Translations under genes and position numbers: made by a program | In this document: positions 9,835 to 18,873 of the stretch, one piece after another | Position numbering within the stretch: the first letter of the stretch is position 1 | How the letters are laid out: every line of letters begins with the position of its first letter | Notes under the pieces: model-generated | What the model was told of the DNA's origin: nothing | Seen by the model: the letters and a program-made list of their open reading frames with translations, nothing else | Databases searched by the model: none | NCBI GenBank assembly: GCA_963724405.1 | Contig: CAVRUQ010000003.1 | Coordinates: 930,001 to 994,000, forward strand | Direction: 5' to 3' | DNA length: 64,000 nt | From: CAVQBJ01 sp963724405 | GTDB taxonomy: Bacteria > Actinomycetota > Thermoleophilia > Solirubrobacterales > Solirubrobacteraceae

Positions 9835-10698
9835 CTACGCCCCGGCGCCGCCCCCGGGGAGGAATCCCCGGAAGGTCGTCGTCGGTGCATTCGGGTTGCC
9901 GGTCGTCCGCGCAAACACCACCGAGAAGGCGTCACCGGTGGCCGAGAGCGCGCTCGGCGTGGCCGAGGTCGTCGACAGCGAGCGGGCGAAGCGATGGCGT
10001 CCGGCGCCGGAGTCGGCCTGCAGCTCGATCGCCTGGCTCGTCCAGGCCGGATCGGCGATGGTGCCGGTGTGACCGGCCGAGGTCGCCGACAGATTGCTGA
10101 ACGCGACCGTCCCGAAATTGGTCAGCGGGGTCGGCACGCAGTTGCCCGAGTTGTCGCACTGCGAGGGCGCCTCCGCGATCCACTCCGCCGAGCTGAGATC
10201 GAGCTGCGATACGCGCTGGTGCTCGGTCACGGACGTGCCCTTCGTACGGTCGGTGAAGCGCAGCGTCACGCGATTCGCCCTGACCGTAACGCTCGCGCTG
10301 ACGACGTCGCCCGCGTTCACGTTGAGGTTCATCGTCACCGGCGGCGCCGGCACGAGCTCGTACCAGGCCGAGTACTCCGGCCGGCCCGAGGCGCTGCAGT
10401 CGGCTTCCGATCCGGTCTGCTCGAGAGCCTGGGAGTTCTGCGACAGGCCGCCGATGCCCACCCAGAAGGCGGAGAAGGTCGCCTGGCCCGGGGTGCACGT
10501 CGCGGCCGGCGCCACCCACGTGCCGGACACGCTCGAGAAGGTCTGGCTCTGTCCGCTGCGGCCGGCGACCGCGTACCCGGCCCAGTTCGAGCTGATCGAC
10601 GGCGAGGACGCCGAGGACTGTGCGGCGGCGACACCGGGCACGCCGCCGAGAACGGCGGCGACGGCGACGACGGGGAGCAATCGGGAGATCCTGGGCAT
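9835..10698 (-). CDS. secreted G1-family (eqolisin) glutamic endopeptidase
   Basis: A 287-aa exported acid peptidase of family G1. A signal peptide (residues 1-26, cleavage near GVAAAQ) is followed by SNWAGYA, GTWVAPAA and FSAFWVGIGG, then SAWYELVPAP, whose Glu (about 112) matches the catalytic Glu of the Gln/Glu dyad, and EWIAEAPS, a conserved family motif. Four cysteines (CTPG, DCSA, QCDN, NCVP) could form disulfides. Eqolisins act at acidic pH. It lies directly upstream of the GH79-like lipoprotein on the same strand, suggesting a small set of extracellular degradative enzymes (inference). Confidence 0.88.
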   Translation of the reverse strand: MPRISRLLPVVAVAAVLGGVPGVAAAQSSASSPSISSNWAGYAVAGRSGQSQTFSSVSGTWVAPAATCTPGQATFSAFWVGIGGLSQNSQALEQTGSEADCSASGRPEYSAWYELVPAPPVTMNLNVNAGDVVSASVTVRANRVTLRFTDRTKGTSVTEHQRVSQLDLSSAEWIAEAPSQCDNSGNCVPTPLTNFGTVAFSNLSATSAGHTGTIADPAWTSQAIELQADSGAGRHRFARSLSTTSATPSALSATGDAFSVVFARTTGNPNAPTTTFRGFLPGGGAGA

Positions 10699-11055
10699 CG
10701 TTGGGGGACGCGAAGCGGCCGTGACCGGCGCCTGTGCGCGTGGGCCAGTATCGGACAGTCACCTGAAAAACTCCTGTGGTTCACATAAGTTTTGGCCTAG
10801 AGGGCCACGTCGCACGCCTCGCGCGGGAAACAAGGCCGCCCGCGAATCGCACGCGAGCGGGCCCGCCCGCGCGTCGGCGGGGCTCCGGCTACGAGCCACA
10901 GGCGCAAGCGTGGTCGATCTTCGCTCCTGGTGGAAGAACATCGACGACGCTCCGGACGCCGAGCCGGTCGGCGGCCGGTCCCCGCGCCCCTCCCCGCGCG
11001 CGCGCCGACCCCGCGGCCCGCGCCGCGCGCCGTGCTCGGGCCGCCCCGCGCCTCG
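10699..11055. other. intergenic region with an imperfect hairpin of the TCCACCA-loop family
   Basis: A gap of 357 bases between the end of the DUF2510 gene and the start of the G1 peptidase, both on the minus strand. No convincing coding region is seen. It holds an AT-richer stretch at about 10765-10797 that could contain the peptidase promoter, and an imperfect inverted repeat at 10907-10951, listed separately. Confidence 0.6.
10907..10951 (-). repeat. imperfect inverted repeat, hairpin family copy 1
   Basis: Arms at 10907-10922 and 10936-10951 pair at 14 of 16 positions around a 13-base loop. Read on the minus strand, the loop region is TTCCACCAGGAGC and the inner stem contains GAAGATCGACCA. 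This is close to the hairpin at 63531-63569, which has loop TCCACCACGAG and the same GATCGACCA arm. The element lies downstream of the DUF2510 gene on its strand, where it could act as a terminator, but no T-run follows. Confidence 0.65.
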
Positions 11056-11933
11056 CTAGCGGGCGTGGATGTTGAGCTGGTCGATCAGAAGCCGGGGACC
11101 GGACGCCGTGAAGTGGAAGGCGATCTTTCCCCGCGTCCGCCGGCCGTGGGCGTATACGCCGAAGCGGGCCCCGGCGCTGCCCTGGCCGACGCCGGGCGCG
11201 ACCCTGACGTTTGCGAGCACGAGATCGGGGTTCGGCTCCACGGCGAACTGCCCGCGGTACAGGGCGAGCGCGGTGGCCAGGTTCTGGGGCGGCCCGCCGC
11301 CGGCGCGGCGCACGAGCGAGGGCGAGAGGAGGGCGCCGAGCGCGGCGATCGAGCGCGTGTTGTAGGCGGCGACGTAGGCGTTGACCGCGCGCGTGATCTG
11401 AGCGGCCGTCAACGGCGCCGGCGCACCGGTCGTGACGGTCGTCGTCGGCGCGCCCGTGGTCGTGGCGCGCGTGGCCGACGACGCCGTGACCGACGCGGCC
11501 GCGTGGCCCGGATGGCCACCCGACCCGGTCACGGCGACGATGACGGCGACGATCGCGGCGAGCACGACGAACGCGACGAGCACGCCGGCGATGTTGCGCC
11601 GGCCGGGCGCGGGCGCCTCACCACGCGCCCTCGGGGTCTTACCCGCCGCGGCGGCCAGCTGTTCGGCGGAGGCCGAGGTCCACGCCGTTCCGTCCCAGTA
11701 GCGGCGCCAGCCCGAGCCGTCCGGGTCGGGATACCAACCGGGCGCACGCTCCTCCTCGACGAGCGCCGCGTCCGGCGGCGATTCGGTCACGGGCGGCTCC
11801 TCGCCGGCGTGCTCGGCCCCCTCGGCGGGCGCCGCGTCCGGCGGCGACTCGGTCGCGGGCGGCTCCTCGCCGGCGTGCTCGGAGCCCCGCCCTCCGGCGT
11901 CGCGCTCTCGCCGCCGTCCGACGATGCGCTCAT
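11056..11933 (-). CDS. DUF2510 membrane-anchored protein, probable frameshift near the N-terminus
   Basis: Contains one DUF2510 motif (GWYPDPDGSGWRRYWDGTAW), a single membrane helix (NIAGVLVAFVVLAAIVAVIV), a Ser/Thr/Ala-rich spacer, and a C-terminal extracytoplasmic domain with an NTF2-like beginning (AVNAYVAAYNTRSIAALGA). The best start is ATG at 11933, preceded by GGGGGGAGGA 6 bases upstream and giving a natural N-terminus (MSASSDGGESATPEGG). That frame does not join the DUF2510 frame without a shift at about 11880-11890. The uninterrupted frame instead starts at ATG 11982 with poor ribosome-site support and an odd Arg-rich N-terminus. So either the gene is frameshifted or there is a base error. 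A 54-bp duplication lies next to the break. Function unknown. Confidence 0.65.
11763..11882 (-). repeat. 54-bp direct duplication inside the DUF2510 gene
   Basis: Positions 11763-11816 and 11829-11882 are near-identical (two differences in 54). They encode two copies of EHAGEEPP(A/V)TESPPDAA just ahead of the DUF2510 motif. The frame break proposed for this gene lies within about 10 bases of the second copy, which suggests slippage or an assembly problem. Confidence 0.8.
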
Positions 11934-12134
11934 CGACGATCCTCCCCCCGTGCCGGCGAACTGGGCCGCATCCACAGATCATGCCGGGACCGCCAGATGG
12001 AGCGCGCCGCCGAGCCCCGATTCGGGCGACCGCCGTCGCCGCACACGGGCCGGGCGTCGCCCGGCCACCGTTGTCGATAGGGGGAAGCCTGTACCCGGTT
12101 TGCGTTCGCGGTCGCCATCGGTCGCCGGCGTCGC

Positions 12135-13742
12135 CTACGGCAAGCCGGCGGGCACCCGTGCGGCGGCCGGCGCGAGCACCTGGCTGCTCGTCGGCGTCAG
12201 ACGATCCGCGCGCAGCTGCGCCTCGGTGAGCGACTGCGGCGTCGCGGCGACGAAGCGGTACACGAGCAGCCGATCGATCGAGGCGTGCCCGGCCGCGCGG
12301 AAGGCGGGCGTGATCGGCCGCAGCGCCACCGCGCGCACCGGTGCGTACCCGACGAGATCGACCTCGCGCACGCGCAGCTCCGTGCCCGGCCGCACGTAGC
12401 CCAGCCCCGGCGTGTAGTACTCGAGCGGCGCCGAGCCGAGCTCGACGGTCACGATCGCCCGATCGCTCGCGCCGGCGCGCAGCGAGCGGGCGACGCTCGA
12501 CCAGTTGGCGCGCTGGAAGCGCGGAACGAGGTCGGTGGCCAGCACGATGCCGAGGCCGGCGGCGCAGATGAGCGCGGTCAGCACCGTGCCCGCCGCGCCC
12601 GCCCGTTCGCCGGCCAGCACGACGGCGAGCGCAGCGGCAAGCGGGATCCACGAGGCGATGAGGTTGCGCGGGGCGAGGTAGTCCGCGCCGGCGAGCGCGA
12701 GCATCAGCGGCACGAGGATCGACACCGCGGCGAGCCCGAAGACGAGGCCGGCGGACCGCCATTCGCGCGGCGTCAGGCCGGGCAGCAGGCCGATGGTGAC
12801 GAGGATCGGCACCGCGCACGCGAGCAGCAGCGCGTGGCCGAAGCCCGGGCTCTGACCACCGAGCAGGAAGTAGCCGGGGATCGCGACGAGCCGGCTCGAC
12901 AGCGCCCAGCGGCCGATCCACTGCGTCCCGTGCCCGCCCTGGGCGACGATGAGCGGCACGAGCGCGCACCCGGCGAGGACCACGACGCCGACCGCGAGGA
13001 CGAGCCCGCGAGTCGACCGAGGGGCGGGCGGAGGGTCGCCGCCCGGTCGCAGGCGGGCGAGCACCGGACGCAGCGAGGGCACCACCGGGGCGAGCAGCAG
13101 CAGCGCCTCGGGCCCGACCAGGAAGACGGCGAAGTAATGGGTGCACAGCGCGAGCGCGGAGGCGACCGCCCAGGCGGCGAGCTCACGCGGCGCCGGGTCG
13201 CGCCAGGCGCGCAGGAACGCCCACAGCGACAGCGCGGCCACGAACGCGAACAGCGCGTAGGCGCGCGCCTCCTGGGAGTACCAGACGAACAGCGGGTTGA
13301 GCGCGATGATCGCGCTGAGCACGATCGCCGTTCGTCGGGATCCGAGCTCGCGCCCGATGCCCCAGGCCACGCCGACCGTCGCGACGCCGGCGATGGCCGA
13401 CAGCGAGCGCAGCGCGACCGCTCCCGTCCCGAAGACGCGCGACCAGGCCCAGATGAGGACGTACCACAGCGGCGGCGAGTTCTCGGTGTGGACCATCGTG
13501 TGCAACGTCGCGCCGAGCGAGGCGTGCAGGACGTGCACGGGCGTGTACGCCTCGTCGTACCAGAGGCTCTGCTCGCCGAGCGTCGCGAAACGCACGATCG
13601 CGGCGACGGCGAGCAGCGACAGCAGCGCCCAGTCGAGGCGCAGGCGCCCGATCGCCGAGGTCGAGCGGCGCGCCGGGCGGGCCGCGGCGCCGGGCGCCTG
13701 GGGCGGCGCTCCGGAGGTCACCGAGGCGCGCGCGAGCCTCAT
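12135..13742 (-). CDS. GT39/ArnT-like GT-C glycosyltransferase
   Basis: A 535-aa multi-pass membrane protein of the ArnT/PMT (GT39) type. The first periplasmic loop carries the conserved acidic motif SLWYDEAYTP after helix 1, followed by HTENSPPLWYVLIWAWSRVFG; NPLFVWYSQEARAYALF is also characteristic. About 11 hydrophobic segments follow, then a C-terminal soluble domain. Enzymes of this fold move a sugar from a polyprenyl-phosphate donor to lipid or protein on the outer face of the membrane. ATG at 13742 overlaps the upstream stop by four bases (ATGA), so it belongs to a coupled three-gene operon with the next two entries. Donor and acceptor are unknown. Confidence 0.88.
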   Translation of the reverse strand: MRLARASVTSGAPPQAPGAAARPARRSTSAIGRLRLDWALLSLLAVAAIVRFATLGEQSLWYDEAYTPVHVLHASLGATLHTMVHTENSPPLWYVLIWAWSRVFGTGAVALRSLSAIAGVATVGVAWGIGRELGSRRTAIVLSAIIALNPLFVWYSQEARAYALFAFVAALSLWAFLRAWRDPAPRELAAWAVASALALCTHYFAVFLVGPEALLLLAPVVPSLRPVLARLRPGGDPPPAPRSTRGLVLAVGVVVLAGCALVPLIVAQGGHGTQWIGRWALSSRLVAIPGYFLLGGQSPGFGHALLLACAVPILVTIGLLPGLTPREWRSAGLVFGLAAVSILVPLMLALAGADYLAPRNLIASWIPLAAALAVVLAGERAGAAGTVLTALICAAGLGIVLATDLVPRFQRANWSSVARSLRAGASDRAIVTVELGSAPLEYYTPGLGYVRPGTELRVREVDLVGYAPVRAVALRPITPAFRAAGHASIDRLLVYRFVAATPQSLTEAQLRADRLTPTSSQVLAPAAARVPAGLP

Positions 13743-14284
13743 CCCGAGGAGGCGACGACCGGTGCGCTCGCCGCCGCGGCCGCGTTCGCCGCCCCGCAGA
13801 ACGCGTTCTCCGCGGGCACGCCGAAGCACCCGTAGCGGTAGCTGTAGAGGTCACGGCGCTTGGGCGGGATGTAGTAGCCGCCGTCGACATGGCGCCGGCC
13901 GCGGACGGCCGGTCCGCTGATCATCAGGCACAGGCGGACCTGGTGAAGGGCCTGCGTCGCGTTCGTCGAGGTCGCACGGCACACGTAGTCCGTCGTGCCG
14001 CGCTCGAGCGGGCGGATGTCCAGGCGCGTCTTGATGTCCGCCACGTGCGCGTAGGCGAGCCAGGTCACGCGGTCGGCGAACTCGCGCTTGTTCAGGCGGA
14101 CCTGCAGGACGACGTCCCAGACGACGGCGGCGGCCAGCAGCAGGCCGAGGAGCACGAGGATCGTCGTCTCGATCGCGCGTACGTCGCGGCTGGCCGGGTC
14201 GCGGTCGCTCTGGGGGCGGGGGGCGATCCAGGCCGGGAGGCGCGGCCGGCGCGTGGTCTCGGCGGTGGCGGAGGTCGAGCTCAT
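13739..14284 (-). CDS. single-pass membrane protein of unknown function in GT-C operon
   Basis: A 181-aa protein I do not recognise. It has a hydrophilic N-terminus, one membrane helix at about residues 42-62 (TTILVLLGLLLAAAVVWDVV), then an extracytoplasmic domain with four cysteines (YVCRAT, RLCLMI, YGCFG, AFCG) that may form disulfides. It sits between two polyprenyl-phosphate-sugar transferases and overlaps both by four bases (ATGA at each side), so it is almost certainly co-translated with them and may be an accessory subunit or partner of the transferases (inference). Confidence 0.8.
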   Translation of the reverse strand: MSSTSATAETTRRPRLPAWIAPRPQSDRDPASRDVRAIETTILVLLGLLLAAAVVWDVVLQVRLNKREFADRVTWLAYAHVADIKTRLDIRPLERGTTDYVCRATSTNATQALHQVRLCLMISGPAVRGRRHVDGGYYIPPKRRDLYSYRYGCFGVPAENAFCGAANAAAAASAPVVASSG

Positions 14285-15663
14285 ATCCGGGGCGAGAACA
14301 GCGGAGCCGTTTGATGGATCACGAACAGGGCCATGACCGCGAGCGTTCCCCACAGCACACGACGGTCACGCGACAGGACCGCCAGCGGCAGCGGCCACAG
14401 CAGATACCAGGCGAGCAGCCACGTGGTGCTCACGGCCAGCACGAGCAGCGTCCACGCCGAGGCGGAGAGCCAGTCATAGCCGCGCCACGTGCGCCACATC
14501 AGCCACAGCACGACGACCACGCTTCCGACGCGCACGATCGTGCGGTCGATGCGGAAGACGCCCGGCAGTCCGATGAGGTGGGCGACCTCGAGCGGAAAGC
14601 TGTCGCTCGACACGAAGGTCGAGTTGCGCTTGAGCACGGAGACGAAGTCCAGCCCGTGCACGCCGAAGGCGACGAACGAGACGAGCGCGAAGGCGAGGAG
14701 CGCGAGGCCGGCGCCGACGAGCAGGCTCCACCGCCGCCGCGCGAGCACGACGAACGGGAGCACGACGATGGCCGTCGCCTTCACGGCTGCGCCGGCGACG
14801 ACCGCGGCGGCGCCGCGCGCGTCCTCACCGCGCAGCAGCAGCCACACGCCGGCCATCATCAGCGCGTCCATCAGGAGGTCGTTGTGGTAGCCGCCGACGC
14901 CGTAGATGACCCACAGCGGATTGACGCCGACGATCAGCGTCGCCAGGACCGGGTCGCGCCCGAGGCGCTTCGCGCACAGCCACACGAACGTGAGCGCGGC
15001 GAGGCTCGCGCCGATCGCAAGCACCTTCATCCCCCAGATCGCCCCGTCGACGCCGAGCAGCGCGATCGGATAGCTGGCGAGCGTGAAGGCCGGCCCGTAG
15101 GCGCTCGCGACGTGGTACCAGATCGTCCCCACGTAGTGGAAGAGCGGATCCTGCGGGGCGGAGATCGGCCCGTGGGAGAACGGGTTGATCCCGTGGATCA
15201 CGCCGAGCCGGCCATAGTCGATGTACTGGAACACGTCCTGGGAGATGAGGACGGGACCGGCGAACAGCACGACGTGCAGGGCGACGATCGTCCCGATGAG
15301 CAGGCGCGGGGACACCGATCTCGCTCCGGCGACGGCGGCGATGTAGCAGCCGGTCATCGCCAGCAGCGCGGCGAGGAACGTCCGGTAGCTGAGCGCCGCT
15401 CCCGGCCCGTTGAGCCAACCGGCGATCGCGGGCTGATGGGGCACGAGCGGCGACTTCGCCGACGCCGCGTCGAGCACGATCCACACGGTGCAGGCGATCG
15501 TGCCGATGAGGCCGAGCGGGCCGAGCGCCCTCGTCAGCCGGGCTGGCGTCGCCCGCGCGTCGCTCGGAGCCGTCCCGGCCCGGGCGACGTCGCTCGCGGC
15601 CACGGGCGCGGCAGCCGGCGGCGCGCCCGATTCACTGGAGACGTTGAGGTCGGTGTGGGTCAT
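14281..15663 (-). CDS. MptB-like polyprenyl-phosphomannose-dependent mannosyltransferase
   Basis: A 460-aa integral membrane GT-C transferase resembling the actinobacterial alpha-1,6-mannosyltransferase MptB family. Diagnostic stretches are ISQDVFQYIDYGRLGVIHG (the first-loop acidic motif), NPFSHGP, and NPLWVIYGVGGYHNDLLMDA. About 12 hydrophobic segments are visible after a cytoplasmic Ala/Ser-rich N-terminus. In mycobacteria and corynebacteria the family extends lipomannan; here the acceptor is unknown. It is the first gene of an operon of three coupled genes with the unknown membrane protein and the GT39-like transferase, which suggests a short pathway for a surface glycan or glycolipid. 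Confidence 0.85.
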   Translation of the reverse strand: MTHTDLNVSSESGAPPAAAPVAASDVARAGTAPSDARATPARLTRALGPLGLIGTIACTVWIVLDAASAKSPLVPHQPAIAGWLNGPGAALSYRTFLAALLAMTGCYIAAVAGARSVSPRLLIGTIVALHVVLFAGPVLISQDVFQYIDYGRLGVIHGINPFSHGPISAPQDPLFHYVGTIWYHVASAYGPAFTLASYPIALLGVDGAIWGMKVLAIGASLAALTFVWLCAKRLGRDPVLATLIVGVNPLWVIYGVGGYHNDLLMDALMMAGVWLLLRGEDARGAAAVVAGAAVKATAIVVLPFVVLARRRWSLLVGAGLALLAFALVSFVAFGVHGLDFVSVLKRNSTFVSSDSFPLEVAHLIGLPGVFRIDRTIVRVGSVVVVLWLMWRTWRGYDWLSASAWTLLVLAVSTTWLLAWYLLWPLPLAVLSRDRRVLWGTLAVMALFVIHQTAPLFSPRI

Positions 15664-16076
15664 CTGCGGGTACGGCCCGACGCGACGTGCGCGTGCACGG
15701 GCGACGGGCGGGCTCCGTCCTCACCGCGCTCGCGCACCCGGCATGGCGGCGGCTCACGGGAAGGGCACTGCGACCCGGCGCGACTTCGTGGCCAGATCCG
15801 GATCGCATTATCGCCGATCGAAGGACGGTACCGCGGTCCGGCCGCCCCTGGCACGGCCGCCGTCGCGTTCCATACTATTTCGCCCCGCTTTGCCTGGATT
15901 GGGATGCCACCCATCCGGCGGATCGCCGGTCGGGTCCGCGAGCTGCTGGCGTAGGCTGAGGGCGAACACACGATGGAGAGGATCCATATCGAGCGGGCCG
16001 CGCTGCGGGCGACACCAGGGCGGTGTGGCTCCCGCGTGAAGCGGGTCGCCGCGGCCGCCGCGACCCCGGCCGACCG
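15664..16076. other. divergent intergenic region with a 35-codon leader ORF
   Basis: A gap of 413 bases between two divergently transcribed genes. AT-richer stretches near 15870-15900 could hold the promoters. On the plus strand ATG at 15973 opens a 35-codon frame ending at 16080, whose TGA overlaps the GTG start of the acetyltransferase (GTGA). That arrangement suggests a coupled leader peptide, but its ribosome site is weak and it may be chance. Confidence 0.45.
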
Positions 16077-16715
16077 GTGAGCGGCCAGGGCACCGAGCCC
16101 CCGGCGCGCGCGGCGCTGCGCGTGCAGGGGCCGACCCTCGCCCTGCGCTACCCGGCGGCGCGGGACGCGCGGGCGCTCCTCGCGCTCGCCGGCGACCGCC
16201 GTGTCACGCGCTACTTCTCGTGGGGGCCCTACCGCGACGAGGCACAGCCGCGCGCGTGGGTGCGATCGCTGGCGGCCCGGCGGGCGAGCGGAGCCGCGCT
16301 CGAATTCGCCATCGTCGATGCGTCGGACACGCCGATCGGCGTGATCCTGCTGGCCGAGCTCGCGGCCCGCGACCGCCGAGCGATCGTCGGCACGTGGCTC
16401 GGCCACGCGCACTGGGGAACCGGCGCCAACGCCGAGGCGAAGGCGCTCGTCGCGGCGCTCGCCTTCGGGCCGATGCGCCTGCTTCGTCTCGCGGCCTACG
16501 CGGATCTGCGCAACACCCGCTCGCAGGAGGCGTTGCGGCGCGTCGGCTTCACGCGGGAGGGCGTGCTGCGCGACTATCACCGCCATGCCGGCCGGCCGCG
16601 GACCGTCGTCCTGTACTCGCTGCTGCATCGCGAGTGGCGCACCTCCCCGCTGGCGAGGGTGCCCGCCCGCGTGAACGGCGCCGTGCCGAAGGCATTTCGT
16701 CCCGCGACCGGCTGA
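16077..16715 (+). CDS. GNAT-family N-acetyltransferase (RimJ/RimL-like)
   Basis: A 212-aa acetyltransferase of the GNAT superfamily, closest in layout to RimJ/RimL-like enzymes. Motifs seen: LRYPAARDARALLALAGDRR at the N-terminus, TWLGHAHWGTGANAEAKALV (acetyl-CoA-binding A motif) and NTRSQEALRRVGFTREGVLRD (B motif). GTG at 16077 is used as the start; it overlaps the stop of a short upstream ORF by four bases. The frame remains open further upstream to 16023. The substrate is not predictable; members acetylate ribosomal protein N-termini, antibiotics or small amines. Confidence 0.88.
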   Translation: MSGQGTEPPARAALRVQGPTLALRYPAARDARALLALAGDRRVTRYFSWGPYRDEAQPRAWVRSLAARRASGAALEFAIVDASDTPIGVILLAELAARDRRAIVGTWLGHAHWGTGANAEAKALVAALAFGPMRLLRLAAYADLRNTRSQEALRRVGFTREGVLRDYHRHAGRPRTVVLYSLLHREWRTSPLARVPARVNGAVPKAFRPATG

Positions 16716-16844
16716 CGGTCCGGCCGTGAGCCGGCCGCGCTCGACGCGGCCGATCGGCCGCTCCCCCATGGGTCCGCGCCGCCTCCTGCGCGCTCCAGTC
16801 GAGCGCCCTCGTCGTCGATAGTCGCCCAAGGGACCCCGAAGCTG

Positions 16845-18860
16845 ATGAAACGACCATTCCGACGACCGCCCGTCGCGCTCGGCGCGCTCGTTGCCGCCTG
16901 GCTCGTGTTCGCGCTGCACACCGTCGCCGGCATCGGCGGACACGGGCTCGACGCGTTCTTCGACGGCGGACTGCACCCGGCGATCGAGGTCGCTGCCGCG
17001 CTCGCCATCCTCGCGCGCGCGGCCACCCGGCGCTCCGGCCGCGGCCCGTGGCTGCTGATCGGATTCGGGGTGCTCGGCTGGGCGCTGCACCACGCGCTGG
17101 TGACCCCCACGATGCCCGGCGGGCACGGGACGGGCGCCGCCACCATGGACGCCGGATCGCTCGCGTGCGGGGCGGCGGTGCTCGGCGGGATGCTCCTCCT
17201 GCTGCGGGCCCAGCTCCGCGGCCTGCGTCCCGACCTGCTCCTCGACGGCCTGCTCGCCGGAGCGGCAACGGTGGCCGTGATCGCGACGATCGCGCAACCG
17301 TGGCTCGACTCGCTCGCCCCCTCCCCGGCCGCCATCGGACCCCAGCTCTCCCTGCCGATGCTCGACCTGCTGACGCTGATGGTCGCGATCACGGCGGCGG
17401 TCATCAACGGCTGGCGCGAGGCCCGCGCCTGGCTGCTCGTCGCCGGCGCCCTGGTGATGCTCACCATCGCCGACACGCTCGGGCTCTACCAGAGCGTCGC
17501 GGCGAGCGCCTCCGGCCGCGACGCGATGAACGTCATGTGGGCCGCGTCGCTCATCGTGCTCGCGACCGCCGCCTGGCAGTCGGCGCGCCTGCAGCCGACG
17601 CCGGGCGGCGATCGCTCGAGCGCGTTCGCGATCCCGGTGAGCGCGGTCATCGGCGCGGTGCTCGTCCTGGCCTACGGAGACCTCGAGCACGTCCCCGTCG
17701 CGGCGGCCGCGCTGGCCGTCGTCGCCCTCGTGATCGCCGTCGGCCGGATGTGCCTGATGGTGCGCGACAACGCGAGGATCCTGGCCCTCGTCCAGCGCCA
17801 GGCCAAGACCGATGCGCTCACCGGCCTCGACAACCGGCGCAGCCTGCTCGAGACGATCGAGCGCGACGTGCGACAGGCGACCGAGGCGAATCCGCTGCTG
17901 CTCGTGTACTACGACCTCAACGGCTTCAAGCAATACAACGACACGTTCGGCCATCTCGCCGGCGACGCGCTGCTGACGCGTCTCGGGGCGAAGCTGAGCG
18001 CCGCGGTCGGCCAGCATGGCCGCGCCTACCGGGTCGGTGGCGACGAGTTCTGCGCCCTGCTGCGATGTCCGAGCGAGCTCGAGACGCGCATCATCGAGGC
18101 GAGCGTGGAGGCGCTGTCCGAGCACGGGCACGGCTTCGACGTGACGACCGCCCACGGCGTGGTGCGGGTACCGACCGAGGCGCAGGACAGCTTCCAGGCG
18201 CTGCACCTGGCCGATCGGCGGTTGTACGCCCTCAAGGAGGTTCGTCCCGGGAGCGCCAAGCACCAGCTGCGCGATGTCCTGCTCCAGGCCTTCCGGGAGC
18301 GCCAGCCGGCGCTCGACGCCCACCAGCGCGACGTCGCCGAGCTCGCACGCGAGGTCGGCCGCCGCCTGCGTCTCCCCTCCGAGCAGCTCGACCTGATCGC
18401 CGCCGCCGCCGAGCTTCACGACGTGGGCAAGATCGCCATCTCCGACTCGATCCTGGACAAGCCCGGTCCGCTCGACCCCGACGAGTGGGAGCGCATGCGC
18501 CACCACACGGTGCTCGGCGAGCGGATCCTGGCCGCCGCGCCGGCGCTGCGACCGGTGTCGGCGCTCGTGCGCTCCAGCCACGAGCGCTTCGACGGCTTCG
18601 GCTACCCCGACGGGCTCGTCGGCGAGGAGATCCCGCTCGGTGCGCGCGTGATCGCCGTCTGCGCGGCCTACGACGCGATGATGACCGAGCGCGCCTACCG
18701 GCCCGGCCTGGACCAGCCCGAGGCGATCCGTCGCCTGCGCCGCCACGCGGGCACCCAATTCGACCCCCAGGTCGTCGACGTCTTCATCGACGTGATCGAC
18801 ACCCGGCCCGCGCCGGACGGCCGTCGCGCCGCGATCGAGCCCGCCGCGACGACGCGCTAG
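16845..18860 (+). CDS. membrane GGDEF / HD-GYP cyclic-di-GMP signalling protein
   Basis: A 671-aa membrane regulator. The first ~310 residues hold about eight hydrophobic segments forming an MHYT/MASE-like sensor region. A diguanylate cyclase domain follows, with VGGDEFC near residue 397. The C-terminal domain is HD-GYP, with ELHDVGK (HD pair, near 523), HHTVLGERIL and GFGYPDG (GYP, near 583), followed by the helix around VIAVCAAYDAMMTERAYRP. HD-GYP domains degrade c-di-GMP to GMP. The joining of synthase and HD-GYP in one membrane protein suggests one domain may be regulatory. ATG at 16845 is accepted. It precedes and converges on the STAS gene. Confidence 0.93.
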   Translation: MKRPFRRPPVALGALVAAWLVFALHTVAGIGGHGLDAFFDGGLHPAIEVAAALAILARAATRRSGRGPWLLIGFGVLGWALHHALVTPTMPGGHGTGAATMDAGSLACGAAVLGGMLLLLRAQLRGLRPDLLLDGLLAGAATVAVIATIAQPWLDSLAPSPAAIGPQLSLPMLDLLTLMVAITAAVINGWREARAWLLVAGALVMLTIADTLGLYQSVAASASGRDAMNVMWAASLIVLATAAWQSARLQPTPGGDRSSAFAIPVSAVIGAVLVLAYGDLEHVPVAAAALAVVALVIAVGRMCLMVRDNARILALVQRQAKTDALTGLDNRRSLLETIERDVRQATEANPLLLVYYDLNGFKQYNDTFGHLAGDALLTRLGAKLSAAVGQHGRAYRVGGDEFCALLRCPSELETRIIEASVEALSEHGHGFDVTTAHGVVRVPTEAQDSFQALHLADRRLYALKEVRPGSAKHQLRDVLLQAFRERQPALDAHQRDVAELAREVGRRLRLPSEQLDLIAAAAELHDVGKIAISDSILDKPGPLDPDEWERMRHHTVLGERILAAAPALRPVSALVRSSHERFDGFGYPDGLVGEEIPLGARVIAVCAAYDAMMTERAYRPGLDQPEAIRRLRRHAGTQFDPQVVDVFIDVIDTRPAPDGRRAAIEPAATTR

Positions 18861-18873
18861 GGATAAGACCGCC

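Noticed and set aside
15660..18758. A 1032-codon minus-strand open frame
   Set aside because: It lies opposite the acetyltransferase and GGDEF/HD-GYP genes, whose motifs are intact; no recognisable domain in this frame.
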